Positions 1-6,832 of a DNA stretch of 64,000 bases are shown here, piece by piece. The notes under the pieces were generated by a model. The model had not been told where the DNA came from. It saw only the letters and a program-made list of their open reading frames with translations, and searched no databases. The stretch comes from CAYSGL01 sp964520985 (GTDB lineage Bacteria > Pseudomonadota > Alphaproteobacteria > Micavibrionales > Micavibrionaceae). The position numbers were made by a program, and so were the translations under genes. Position 1 is the first letter of the stretch. Each line of letters opens with the position of its first letter. Location of the stretch: NCBI GenBank assembly GCA_964520985.1, contig CAZFPB010000002.1, positions 1 to 64,000 on the forward strand. The letters run 5' to 3'.

Positions 1-507
1 AAATAAAATTTCTCCGGCGAACGATGGTCCTTCAATACCAACTTGCGTTCCTGCGAATGAAGATGGCGAATTAATACTTGGGCTGACAGCTACAGTCCCG
101 CCGACTAATTTACACGCAAATACTCGAATACGTTCAATCCATGCTGAACCGTTCCACACTTTCATAGTGTTACTTACAGTATCAAACCAATGTTTATCTA
201 CAGGTCGTGTGGCAAGACCTGGAGGCGGTTCTACTGCTTGCACCACTGGATCGTGCAACGTTACACCAAATGTGCGACGCGCGTTGAAGCGATCAATATC
301 CCAGTAAAGCCATTGGTCGACGCCAGGAAGTGTTACCCATGCATTAGGTACAGATATTAACTCTGTAAACAGGTAATTAGCCGGTCCATCAGCTATAGCA
401 ATAATAGTTGGCGTATCAACAACGTTAATGCCAACGGTGTTGGAACCAATATTTAAAAACGATGGGGATTGATATTGCACGATCCCTTGTCTGAATTCTA
501 GTTTCAC
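1..507 (-). CDS. Tail-fibre-like virion protein, N-terminal part only
   Basis: Reading leftward from GTG at 507, 169 codons stay open to the window edge, so the C-terminus lies outside. The beginning (KLEFRQGIVQYQ, then a NYLFTE motif and a Trp-rich stretch) resembles N-terminal domains of phage tail-fibre or virion appendage proteins, from memory of such sequences. Around residues 110-125 there is one copy of the module HWFDTVSNTMKVWNGSAW, which recurs in at least two other structural proteins here. A perfect late-promoter octamer lies about 30 bases upstream, which fits a late structural gene. No ATG lies near the start; GTG is chosen because it is the first start codon after the promoter. 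The exact role (fibre, whisker or baseplate appendage) cannot be decided. Confidence 0.6.
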   Translation of the reverse strand, partial: MKLEFRQGIVQYQSPSFLNIGSNTVGINVVDTPTIIAIADGPANYLFTELISVPNAWVTLPGVDQWLYWDIDRFNARRTFGVTLHDPVVQAVEPPPGLATRPVDKHWFDTVSNTMKVWNGSAWIERIRVFACKLVGGTVAVSPSINSPSSFAGTQVGIEGPSFAGEILF

Positions 508-538
508 AGCTGTGCCCTTTTTTGTTTTCGGTTTTAAT

Positions 539-546
539 TATTTATA
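539..546 (-). promoter_or_regulatory. Late promoter (TATAAATA)
   Basis: Perfect T4-type late octamer on the minus strand, about 30 bases before the GTG of the tail-fibre-like gene at 507. It is back to back with the plus-strand late promoter at 586-593. Confidence 0.7.
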
Positions 547-585
547 AAAAACCAGCCGTTTAACCTGAGGAACCCTAAAATAAAA

Positions 586-593
586 TATAAATA
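586..593 (+). promoter_or_regulatory. Late promoter (TATAAATA)
   Basis: Perfect T4-type late octamer 21 bases before the ATG of the gp4 gene. It probably drives the whole ATGA-linked array up to 2968, since no other promoter-like octamer was noticed in the array. Confidence 0.75.
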
Positions 594-614
594 GTTGATA
601 TTGTGATTACTATT

Positions 615-1052
615 ATGGCTTACAAATATCAGCAAGGGTTATACACACCTAAAAATCCAGGAAAGTATTTGGGAGATGTAACTAAAATTCGTTACATGTC
701 ATCCTATGAATTGCACATGCATACTTTTTTGGATAATAATCCAAATGTTATCGCATGGAATAGTGAAGGAGTTATAATTCCATATGTAAAGCCAACGGAT
801 GGAAAAGTACATCGGTATCTGGTTGATTATTTTGTTCAATATAAGAATAAAAGCGGTGAAATAATTTGCGAATTAATTGAAGTCAAACCGGAATCACAGA
901 CTAAGAAATCGCGCTCTCGTAATCCTAAAACGAAATTAGTTGAAAGTTTAACTTACGCTGTTAATTTAGCTAAGTGGGAAGCAGCAACAAAATACGCAAA
1001 AGAGCGTGGATGGAAGTTTAAAATTATTACTGAACGGTCGTTATTTTCATGA
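615..1052 (+). CDS. gp4: Head completion protein gp4
   Basis: T4 gp4 family: seals DNA-filled heads before tail joining and has a nuclease-like fold. T4 gp4 is about 150 residues; this one is 145 from ATG 615. Matching features are the start MAYKYQQGLYTPKNPGKYLGD, a YMSSYELHMHTFLD segment, NPNVIAWNSEGVIIPY, YLVDYFVQY and ELIEVKPESQTKK. The order Glu, Asp, Glu-x-Lys is typical of PD-(D/E)xK nucleases. An in-frame GTG at 603 would add four residues but aligns worse with the family. The stop overlaps the next start as ATGA, so translation is probably coupled to the repeat-protein array. Confidence 0.85.
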   Translation: MAYKYQQGLYTPKNPGKYLGDVTKIRYMSSYELHMHTFLDNNPNVIAWNSEGVIIPYVKPTDGKVHRYLVDYFVQYKNKSGEIICELIEVKPESQTKKSRSRNPKTKLVESLTYAVNLAKWEAATKYAKERGWKFKIITERSLFS

Positions 1053-1630
1053 AATTGCAACATGTCTTAACCGAACAAAATGAATACTTCACTGACGATG
1101 ATGACATTAGAAATTGGTTACACGATAACTACGTTTATGATTATATAATCCATGATGATTTAACTGTATCTGTCCACGATAGGTTAAATTTTACTAATTT
1201 CGGTTTATATCATATACCGGTAAAATTTAAACGCGTAGGATCGAATGTTGATTGTGCATCAAATAATTTAACAGATTTGCACTGGGCTCCTGAAATAGTA
1301 GGCGGATATTTTAATTGCACTAGGAATAAGTTAAAAACATTTGAAGGAATTTCCAAACATATAAAAGAAACAATATATTGTAACGGTAACCCTTTTATTA
1401 GCTTTAAAAATATTCACAAAATGACAAGCTGTACAGAGGTAATGCTTCCACATACTCCTGTTATTGGGACATTATATTGGTTACTAGTTCCAAATCTGGC
1501 ACATATAGACGTAAGTAGCGGCAACAGTTCAGTATACAATATCTTAAACAAGCATCTTAAAACCAAAGATATATTAGCTTGTCAAGATGACTTAATTTCA
1601 GCTGGTTTTCCTGAATGGGCTAAAGTATGA
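1049..1630 (+). CDS. Repeat protein, paralog A, with capsid-targeting-like N-terminus
   Basis: Function unknown. First of six related proteins. Three parts are visible: residues 1-9 (MKLQHVLTE) end in L-x-E, like T4 capsid-targeting sequences cut by gp21; residues about 15-50 form a small beta-rich head (IRNWLHDNYVYDYIIHDD); residues about 60-110 carry short repeats of about 21 residues with Cys, Asn and Leu at fixed places (VDCASNNLTDL, FNCTRNKLKTF), reminiscent of phage leucine-rich-like repeats. The last 75 residues are a shared tail with NIHKM, GTLYWLLVPNL and KDILACQDDLISAGFPEWAKV. Starts inside the gp4 stop (ATGA) and ends the same way into paralog B. Leucine-rich-like protein is certain only at the level of pattern. 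Confidence 0.8.
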   Translation: MKLQHVLTEQNEYFTDDDDIRNWLHDNYVYDYIIHDDLTVSVHDRLNFTNFGLYHIPVKFKRVGSNVDCASNNLTDLHWAPEIVGGYFNCTRNKLKTFEGISKHIKETIYCNGNPFISFKNIHKMTSCTEVMLPHTPVIGTLYWLLVPNLAHIDVSSGNSSVYNILNKHLKTKDILACQDDLISAGFPEWAKV

Positions 1631-2208
1631 AGCTTGGTCATTTACTTAGCGAACAGCAATCGCAATTTTTAACTGAACCATCACAGATTAAGCAATGGCT
1701 GGATCAACACAAGATTCATAATTACACAATTAATGAGGATGCTTCTGTGAGCGTCGCTGGTGACGTTACTTTTGTTGGCGTTTTACCAGAATTGCAGTTT
1801 CAGGTTCAATTTCGAACAGTAACAGGAAATTTCTACGTTGAGGGCAAATCATTAAAAACATTATTAGGATGCCCTCAAATAGTCGGCGGTAACTTTGATT
1901 GTGCTTATTGCGATTTAGTTGATTTAACCCACATTTCAACCAAAATAGGTGGTACAATATTTTGCAATGGCAATCCAATTAAAACTTTTAAAAATATTCA
2001 TAAAATGACATCTTGCAATAAAGTATTACTACCTATGAATAACACTCCGGGAACATTATATTGGATATTGGTTCCAAATATCAGAACTATCAGTTGTTTT
2101 GAAGAACAAGTTGGAGAAATTTTAACAACACATATACGAACCAAAGATATCCTCGCTTGTCAAGAAGATTTGATAGATGCTGGTTTTGGAGCATGGGCTA
2201 AATTATGA
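1627..2208 (+). CDS. Repeat protein, paralog B, with capsid-targeting-like N-terminus
   Basis: Same length (193 residues) and plan as paralog A. N-terminus MKLGHLLSE ends in L-S-E at residue 9. A head domain (IKQWLDQHKIHNYTINED) is followed by repeats (GNFDCAYCDLVDL, GTIFCNGNPIKTF) and the shared tail (NIHKMTSCNKVLLP, GTLYWILVPNI, KDILACQEDLIDAGFGAWAKL). It has fewer clear repeats than the minus-strand copies. ATGA overlaps at both ends indicate coupled translation. No enzyme motif, membrane segment or signal peptide is visible. An internal head protein is the preferred inference. Confidence 0.8.
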   Translation: MKLGHLLSEQQSQFLTEPSQIKQWLDQHKIHNYTINEDASVSVAGDVTFVGVLPELQFQVQFRTVTGNFYVEGKSLKTLLGCPQIVGGNFDCAYCDLVDLTHISTKIGGTIFCNGNPIKTFKNIHKMTSCNKVLLPMNNTPGTLYWILVPNIRTISCFEEQVGEILTTHIRTKDILACQEDLIDAGFGAWAKL

Positions 2209-2777
2209 ATTTACAACAGATTTTAACCGAACAGCAATTTTATACTGACAAAAATCAAATCAAACGATGGTTGGATGAATACGAAATCTCAAAATATTTA
2301 ATCAATCCCGATCACACTGTTAGCGTAGACAATAGGGTTGATATTAAAAATTGCAACTTGAAAAGCATTCCTGTTAAATTTAAACACATTTACGGCGATT
2401 TTAATTGTTCAAATAATCAGTTAACAGATTTATCTTGGGCTCCAGATATCACAGAAGGTAATTTTGATTGTTCTTACAATCAATTAACTAGTATGGCAGG
2501 CGTGCCCAGAACTGTTGAATATACAATTTTCTGCAATGTTAATCCATTTCATACTTTCAAAAATATTCATAAGATGACGACGTGCAAGCGAGTATTACTT
2601 CCTATGTCTCCAATTAAAGGCGTATTGTGCTGGTTGCTGGTTCCTAACATTGTACAAGTTGCATGCGGTCATAATGACGTAGCTATTATTTTAAATAAAC
2701 ATCTTAACACAACTGATATTTTATCCGTCCAAGAAGAATTAATTGATGCTGGATTAGGAGAATGGGCTAAATTATGA
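2205..2777 (+). CDS. Repeat protein, paralog C, with capsid-targeting-like N-terminus
   Basis: 190 residues. N-terminus MNLQQILTE has the same L-T-E at residue 9. Two clean repeats follow (GDFNCSNNQLTDLSWAP and GNFDCSYNQLTSMAGVP), the form closest to the phage repeat consensus G-x-F-x-C-x-x-N-x-L-T-S-L. The shared tail carries NIHKMTTCKRVLLP, GVLCWLLVPNI and TDILSVQEELIDAGLGEWAKL; here the usual ACQ is SVQ. ATGA overlaps link it to paralog B upstream and to the 64-residue gene downstream. Function unknown. Confidence 0.8.
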   Translation: MNLQQILTEQQFYTDKNQIKRWLDEYEISKYLINPDHTVSVDNRVDIKNCNLKSIPVKFKHIYGDFNCSNNQLTDLSWAPDITEGNFDCSYNQLTSMAGVPRTVEYTIFCNVNPFHTFKNIHKMTTCKRVLLPMSPIKGVLCWLLVPNIVQVACGHNDVAIILNKHLNTTDILSVQEELIDAGLGEWAKL

Positions 2778-2968
2778 CATTTAAACAATTTCTAATGGAG
2801 AGAGCTGCCACATCAGGTGGCCCAGACGTTCTTGGACAAGTAGCTCCAACGTCTAAATTATTAATACCTGAATTTCAGCCGGATCGATTTCCTGATTTTA
2901 AAAAGGCTAAGAAAAACCGCCAGGCTATTGAACAAGCCCGGCGTGGCGAAGTGCTCCAAACGTCTTAA
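2774..2968 (+). CDS. 64-residue protein with capsid-targeting-like N-terminus
   Basis: Last gene of the plus-strand array, joined by ATGA. Residues 1-9 are MTFKQFLME, matching the L-x-E pattern of the paralogs although the rest is unrelated: a Gly/Pro-rich middle and a basic C-terminal half (FKKAKKNRQAIEQARRGE). If residue 9 is a cleavage site, the mature product would be about 55 residues and basic, like the small internal proteins of T4 heads. Its 3' end overlaps the convergent SWIM-type gene by 44 bases. A real gene is favoured by the overlap and the shared start, but it is short. Confidence 0.6.
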   Translation: MTFKQFLMERAATSGGPDVLGQVAPTSKLLIPEFQPDRFPDFKKAKKNRQAIEQARRGEVLQTS

Positions 2969-3488
2969 TAATGTGTTTGCACAATCCTGGAACTTTCATT
3001 GGGTTTACAGGAGGACGGTTTCTTGTCTTGCGGCGATAGGGTGGCATTCTCGGACCGAACAAACTATTGTCTTTAAAGTTCCACGTTGAGAACCGATGAT
3101 AAAAATCAAGACATGTGCATCGTACTTTCACGTTCGTATTTGTTAATGAAATTGGCAATACAGAATATTCTTTTCCGTCACTAGCCATGAATGTAACATT
3201 ACCTTGCGTGTCTTCATTTTCATATTCAACATTTAAAAACAAAATTGTTGGTTCATACACACGCCCATTGCTTCTAACTTGAGCTGAAATTTGCAATGCT
3301 TTGCTTGATGGGTAAGCAATATATTCAGTTTGCGTAACCACAACTGTGTCAGTAGAATGTTGACGTTTTGTAGTACGAGGAAACCCTCTTTCAATATCAT
3401 GAAACAATTCACGATACGAACTATCTTCGTTGAGAATAGAAAGTACGCGCTCTCCTCTCATAAATTTCAAACCATCTAATGTTGTCAT
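2925..3488 (-). CDS. SWIM-type zinc-finger-like protein
   Basis: 187 residues, function unknown. The visible motif is C-T-C-L-D-F-Y-H near residue 125 followed about 45 residues later by C-K-H-I, the CxC...CxH arrangement of SWIM zinc fingers, which bind DNA or proteins. Between them lies a basic, Pro/Arg-rich loop (MPPYRRKTRNRPP). An N-terminal ILNEDSSYRELF contains an L-N-E that could be a prohead-protease site, though it is not at residue 9. The gene is the promoter-distal member of a minus-strand cluster and its start overlaps the stop of the next paralog by ATGA. Similar proteins occur among virion genes of other T4-like phages, from memory. Confidence 0.65.
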   Translation of the reverse strand: MTTLDGLKFMRGERVLSILNEDSSYRELFHDIERGFPRTTKRQHSTDTVVVTQTEYIAYPSSKALQISAQVRSNGRVYEPTILFLNVEYENEDTQGNVTFMASDGKEYSVLPISLTNTNVKVRCTCLDFYHRFSTWNFKDNSLFGPRMPPYRRKTRNRPPVNPMKVPGLCKHIIKTFGALRHAGLVQ

Positions 3489-4189
3489 AATTTAGCCCAT
3501 TCAGGAAAACCAGCGTCAATTAAGTCTTCTTGACATGCCAGTATGTCTTTCGTTCGTATATGCTTATTGTAAATATCCGTCACTGTAAAATTTGCACCTA
3601 TTAAATCAATTTCACGGATTCCGGGAACGAGAATCCAACAAATGGTTCCAGGAATTGGCGGATTTTGTTGCAGAACAACTCTATTGCATCTTACGTGTTT
3701 ATGAACGTTTCTATACGATTTTATCTCAGTCTTGGATACAGACAACACACCCAATTGTTTAGGAGCAAATTCAAGCGACGTCAATTTTGTACCACCACAA
3801 AAAAATTCATGTGCTGACGTAGGACTACCTTTTAAAGTTTCTAATGGAGTGCTGTTACAGTTATATATTCCATCAACTACCTGCGGACCACCTTCCAATG
3901 AAGTTATTTTTGAGTGAGAACAATTAAAATTACGACCAACAAATTGAGGGCAACCAGCCAACGTCGTTAACAAGCCATCTGATACTGTAAAATTACCACT
4001 CACTTTATTAAATTTAACAGGCAGCTGCTCAAATGATTTATAAGAAAGATCTACGCCGCCGTTCACATCAACCGTAAAGTCATCATTTATTACGTAACGG
4101 ACAATATCTTGTGTTTGAAGCCACTGCTCTATTTTGTCTCGATCAGTAAAAAACTGCTGGTTTTCATTTAATATCGTTTGTAGATTCAT
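3485..4189 (-). CDS. Repeat protein, paralog D, with capsid-targeting-like N-terminus
   Basis: 234 residues. N-terminus MNLQTILNE: L-N-E at residue 9, the same tripeptide as the likely cleavage site of the major capsid protein here. Head domain IEQWLQTQDIVRYVINDD is followed by about four repeats with G-P or C-P turns (LAGCPQFVGRNFNCSHSKI, LEGGPQVVDGIYNC, LKGSPTSAHEFFC, LEFAPKQLG). The shared tail has NVHKHVRCNRVVL, GTICWILVPGI and KDILACQEDLIDAGFPEWAKL. More repeats than the plus-strand copies. Linked by ATGA to genes on both sides. Function unknown. Confidence 0.8.
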   Translation of the reverse strand: MNLQTILNENQQFFTDRDKIEQWLQTQDIVRYVINDDFTVDVNGGVDLSYKSFEQLPVKFNKVSGNFTVSDGLLTTLAGCPQFVGRNFNCSHSKITSLEGGPQVVDGIYNCNSTPLETLKGSPTSAHEFFCGGTKLTSLEFAPKQLGVLSVSKTEIKSYRNVHKHVRCNRVVLQQNPPIPGTICWILVPGIREIDLIGANFTVTDIYNKHIRTKDILACQEDLIDAGFPEWAKL

Positions 4190-4902
4190 AATTTAGCCCA
4201 TTCAGGAAAACCAGCGTCAATCAAATCTTCTTGCAATCCTAATATATCTTTGGTTGTTATATGTTTGTTGAATATGCTAGCCAAGTGGCCTGTGTTCGTA
4301 TTCGATCCTATAAAAGTTATCGTATGAATGTTTGGAACTAAGATCCAACATATCAATCCAGGAACGGGTGAATCAGTTAACAATACAGATTCACAATCAA
4401 CATATTTTTGAACATTTCTATAACTTGCGATCAGAGTGTTAGGTGCTGCGATCCGCCCTTTTACTTTTTTTGGACCATGCGCTAAAGATGTTATTTTAGT
4501 GTTACCACATGCAAACATTCCACCCACTTCCGTTGGACCGCCTTCAAGAGACTGTATGTTAGTTTGAGAGCAAATGTAATCCGCACCTACAATTTTAGGT
4601 CCCCCTTTCAGAGATACAATTTCTGTATTTCCACAACTAAATTGACCGCCCACTTGCTCAGGGCTGCCTTGAAGGGAAGATAGCGGACCGTCTGAACAAA
4701 CAAAGTTTCCAGTAACAGAATGAAATTTAACTGGGAGAAATCGTGGACAGTCTTTAAGTATTAAGAATACGTCTCCGTCAACATTTACAGATCCATCATT
4801 TAAAATAGTATATTTTGTTATATCATTAGTTTTTAACCAATTTTCAATATCAGCAATTTCAGTTAAAACTTGTTGCTCCATTAAAATTGAATTTAATTTC
4901 AT
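4186..4902 (-). CDS. Repeat protein, paralog E, with capsid-targeting-like N-terminus
   Basis: 238 residues from ATG 4902. The reading frame is open further upstream, to 5109, but that extension lies inside gp54 and is basic low-complexity sequence; starting at MKLNSILME restores the family N-terminus with L-M-E at residue 9 and leaves a 4-base gap after the gp54 stop. It has the most regular repeats of the family, about 21 residues each (LQGSPEQVGGQFSCGNTEI, LKGGPKIVGADYICSQTNI, LEGGPTEVGGMFACGNTKI). The tail carries NVQKYVDCESVLL, GLICWILVPNI and KDILGLQEDLIDAGFPEWAKL. Probably co-transcribed with gp54 from the late promoter near 6320. Confidence 0.82.
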   Translation of the reverse strand: MKLNSILMEQQVLTEIADIENWLKTNDITKYTILNDGSVNVDGDVFLILKDCPRFLPVKFHSVTGNFVCSDGPLSSLQGSPEQVGGQFSCGNTEIVSLKGGPKIVGADYICSQTNIQSLEGGPTEVGGMFACGNTKITSLAHGPKKVKGRIAAPNTLIASYRNVQKYVDCESVLLTDSPVPGLICWILVPNIHTITFIGSNTNTGHLASIFNKHITTKDILGLQEDLIDAGFPEWAKL

Positions 4903-4906
4903 AACA

Positions 4907-6298
4907 TTATCCAAATATTCCAGGTGTAGCAAACGGCGGCAGTTTAGAGCTCGTCGTCGGATTCGCAGGCGTACAATCTGCTGTCGATGGTGTTGCTGCA
5001 CTTGTTGGTGAATAAGTTGGTGGAATTGCTGCTTTCTCTTGCGTGTCAACATTACGAATTTTATACGTAGCAGTCGTAGCGCCTTGAATATCTGCGATGG
5101 TTCCTTCAATTTCAGACATTGGTTGATTCAGTGCTGTGTAAACAGAATCATAATTAAATGTAATTTGAACTTCGTTACCTTCAGATCCTACAGACATATC
5201 AACATCATCTTGATTCAATAATGTGATACGAGGATTAAAGAAATGATAAACGTTTACAGCTTGTCCATAATCGAATATATGAAACAGTCGAATTTCTTGC
5301 AATACGTTAATTGCATCACTAGATAATACTCCGCGTGAAGCAGAGTTCAGTTGATAGCTCGTTCCATTGAAATCGTATGCTGATTCGAAATCCATACCAC
5401 TCTGTTCAGCTAACGTCATCATTTCCCAAGATGGAATGTTTGTAATTGGACTATACGCGCGCATATACGCTGTCACAAATTCTGTTGCACTATTGTAACC
5501 ACTTCCATCATCATGGAAGGTCATTGTCATATCATCGAATGCCGTTCGCGTAATCAGTTTAGATCTAAAGTTGTAGTAATTGAGATCTCTGGTTTCAAAT
5601 CGAACATTTGGACGAGTTGATCTTTTAACAACAAACGCAAAATCACTACCTATATTAGATAATCCTGAATATCCATTGTTGAAAATAAATTGAACGATGA
5701 ACAAGAATTTAAATTTAGGTGCTTTTGCAACTAAATCACGAGCATATGGGGACGCTTCACACAATTTTGGGAATTTGTTGCGATCGAACCACGACTGAGG
5801 CGTAAAAATATTACGGCTTAAACGTTCAAGGTTTTGCAAATCTTGGAATACGTTTGGAATATCTGTAACTTTAAATCTTCCACGTCTTACTTGTTCGTAG
5901 ATAGATTCAGCTTGACCTAATGCTTGGTTTGCTATTTGTGGACTAAATTGTGAAACAGCTTCCAACTTATCCATTGGAATACCTGTTTGTTCTAAAACCC
6001 AACTAGCCCCATTAGAAACAGCGCCTAAAGCTGAATCAACCATACCGCCAATTGATGTTGGGAGCGATCCACATCCTGTTCTGACAGAATTGGAAATAGA
6101 AGCAAGTGTACGAAGTCCTTTTCCAACTTCACTACCAACTCCTGAATTATTCAAAATCTCAAGATCGCCAACTTTACCTAACGATCCAAAGAAGTCGCGT
6201 CGCTTCTGTGTATCAGATGCAATTCGCGCATCACTTTTTGACGATACAGTCGGTGGGCAAGCACGAACGCTGAATAAGTTGTTTAGTGGGTCGGCCAT
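4907..6298 (-). CDS. gp54: Baseplate tail-tube initiator, gp54-like
   Basis: 463 residues (T4 gp54 is 320). The segment from about 195 to 290 (FKFLFIVQFIFN, then FAFVVKRSTRPNVRFETRDL, YYNFRSKLITRTAFDDMTM, FVTAYMRAYSPI) matches the tail-tube fold of gp54, which starts tube polymerisation on the baseplate. A second tube-like stretch (INVLQEIRLFHIFDYG... VDMSVGSEGNEVQITFNYDSVY) follows. Residues 1-190 are helical and the last 60 are Pro/Thr/Ser-rich, probably disordered. An AGAGGA Shine-Dalgarno precedes the ATG. gp48 is the alternative name, but a better gp48 candidate lies at 36133-36876. Confidence 0.65.
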   Translation of the reverse strand: MADPLNNLFSVRACPPTVSSKSDARIASDTQKRRDFFGSLGKVGDLEILNNSGVGSEVGKGLRTLASISNSVRTGCGSLPTSIGGMVDSALGAVSNGASWVLEQTGIPMDKLEAVSQFSPQIANQALGQAESIYEQVRRGRFKVTDIPNVFQDLQNLERLSRNIFTPQSWFDRNKFPKLCEASPYARDLVAKAPKFKFLFIVQFIFNNGYSGLSNIGSDFAFVVKRSTRPNVRFETRDLNYYNFRSKLITRTAFDDMTMTFHDDGSGYNSATEFVTAYMRAYSPITNIPSWEMMTLAEQSGMDFESAYDFNGTSYQLNSASRGVLSSDAINVLQEIRLFHIFDYGQAVNVYHFFNPRITLLNQDDVDMSVGSEGNEVQITFNYDSVYTALNQPMSEIEGTIADIQGATTATYKIRNVDTQEKAAIPPTYSPTSAATPSTADCTPANPTTSSKLPPFATPGIFG

Positions 6299-6319
6299 GT
6301 GTATTCCTCTACGATTAAC

Positions 6320-6327
6320 TATTTATT
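6320..6327 (-). promoter_or_regulatory. Late promoter (AATAAATA)
   Basis: One mismatch from TATAAATA, on the minus strand 22 bases before the gp54 start. It forms a divergent pair with the octamer at 6358-6365. Confidence 0.6.
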
Positions 6328-6357
6328 AAAAAGGTTTGTACCCCTATTTTATGAATT

Positions 6358-6365
6358 AATAAATA
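6358..6365 (+). promoter_or_regulatory. Late promoter (AATAAATA)
   Basis: Late-type octamer 21 bases before the gp16 start; likely drives gp16-gp17. Confidence 0.6.
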
Positions 6366-6386
6366 CCACAAAAAGGGTCATGGGCC

Positions 6387-6830
6387 ATGGAATACATCAA
6401 AAAAGAAAAAACAATAGATCATCCATTGGAAGATGCGTTTGACATCGAGCCAGGATCTACCATCATTGAATACACAGAAACTGTTCCTCAACCATTGGCC
6501 GATTCTAATATGTACGATGATAAGGACAATGATATTGAAGATCGTTTAGAGGAGATATATGCGACTGCTATGGCACAAGCCGTATCCGTATCTGATGAAC
6601 TTGAACGTGTCGAAGGGAAATATAAAGCTAGAATTAGTGAAGTAACAGCAACGATGTTAAACGTTGCTTTATCTGCTGTTCGTGAACGTCGCGAAATGAA
6701 ACAACATAAAGATAAGTTAGTTGTTGGACGGAATGGTTCTACTAATACAACAACAAACACTACCAATAATAATTTAGTAGTGGCAGATCGCAATGAACTT
6801 CTTAAAATGATTACTGGTAAGAAAGATTAA
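6387..6830 (+). CDS. gp16: Small terminase subunit gp16
   Basis: 147 residues, two bases before the large terminase. In T4 the small subunit forms a ring that recognises DNA and regulates gp17. The protein has an acidic N-terminus, two helices predicted to pair as a coiled coil (EDRLEEIYATAMAQAVSVSDELERVE region, about residues 52-75, and EVTATMLNVALSAVRERREMK, about 84-105), a Thr/Asn linker and a C-terminal NNLVVADRNELLKMI segment like the C-terminal motif of gp16 in cyanophages. Assignment rests mainly on position and this plan. Confidence 0.75.
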   Translation: MEYIKKEKTIDHPLEDAFDIEPGSTIIEYTETVPQPLADSNMYDDKDNDIEDRLEEIYATAMAQAVSVSDELERVEGKYKARISEVTATMLNVALSAVRERREMKQHKDKLVVGRNGSTNTTTNTTNNNLVVADRNELLKMITGKKD

Positions 6831-6832
6831 TC

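Noticed and set aside
1049..2777. Regularly spaced similar segments as a possible CRISPR or DNA repeat array
   Set aside because: The similarity is between coding paralogs at protein level and not between short identical DNA repeats.
4903..5109. N-terminal extension of paralog E by 69 residues
   Set aside because: Lies within gp54 on the same strand in another frame, is basic low-complexity sequence, and removes the family start MKLNSILME.
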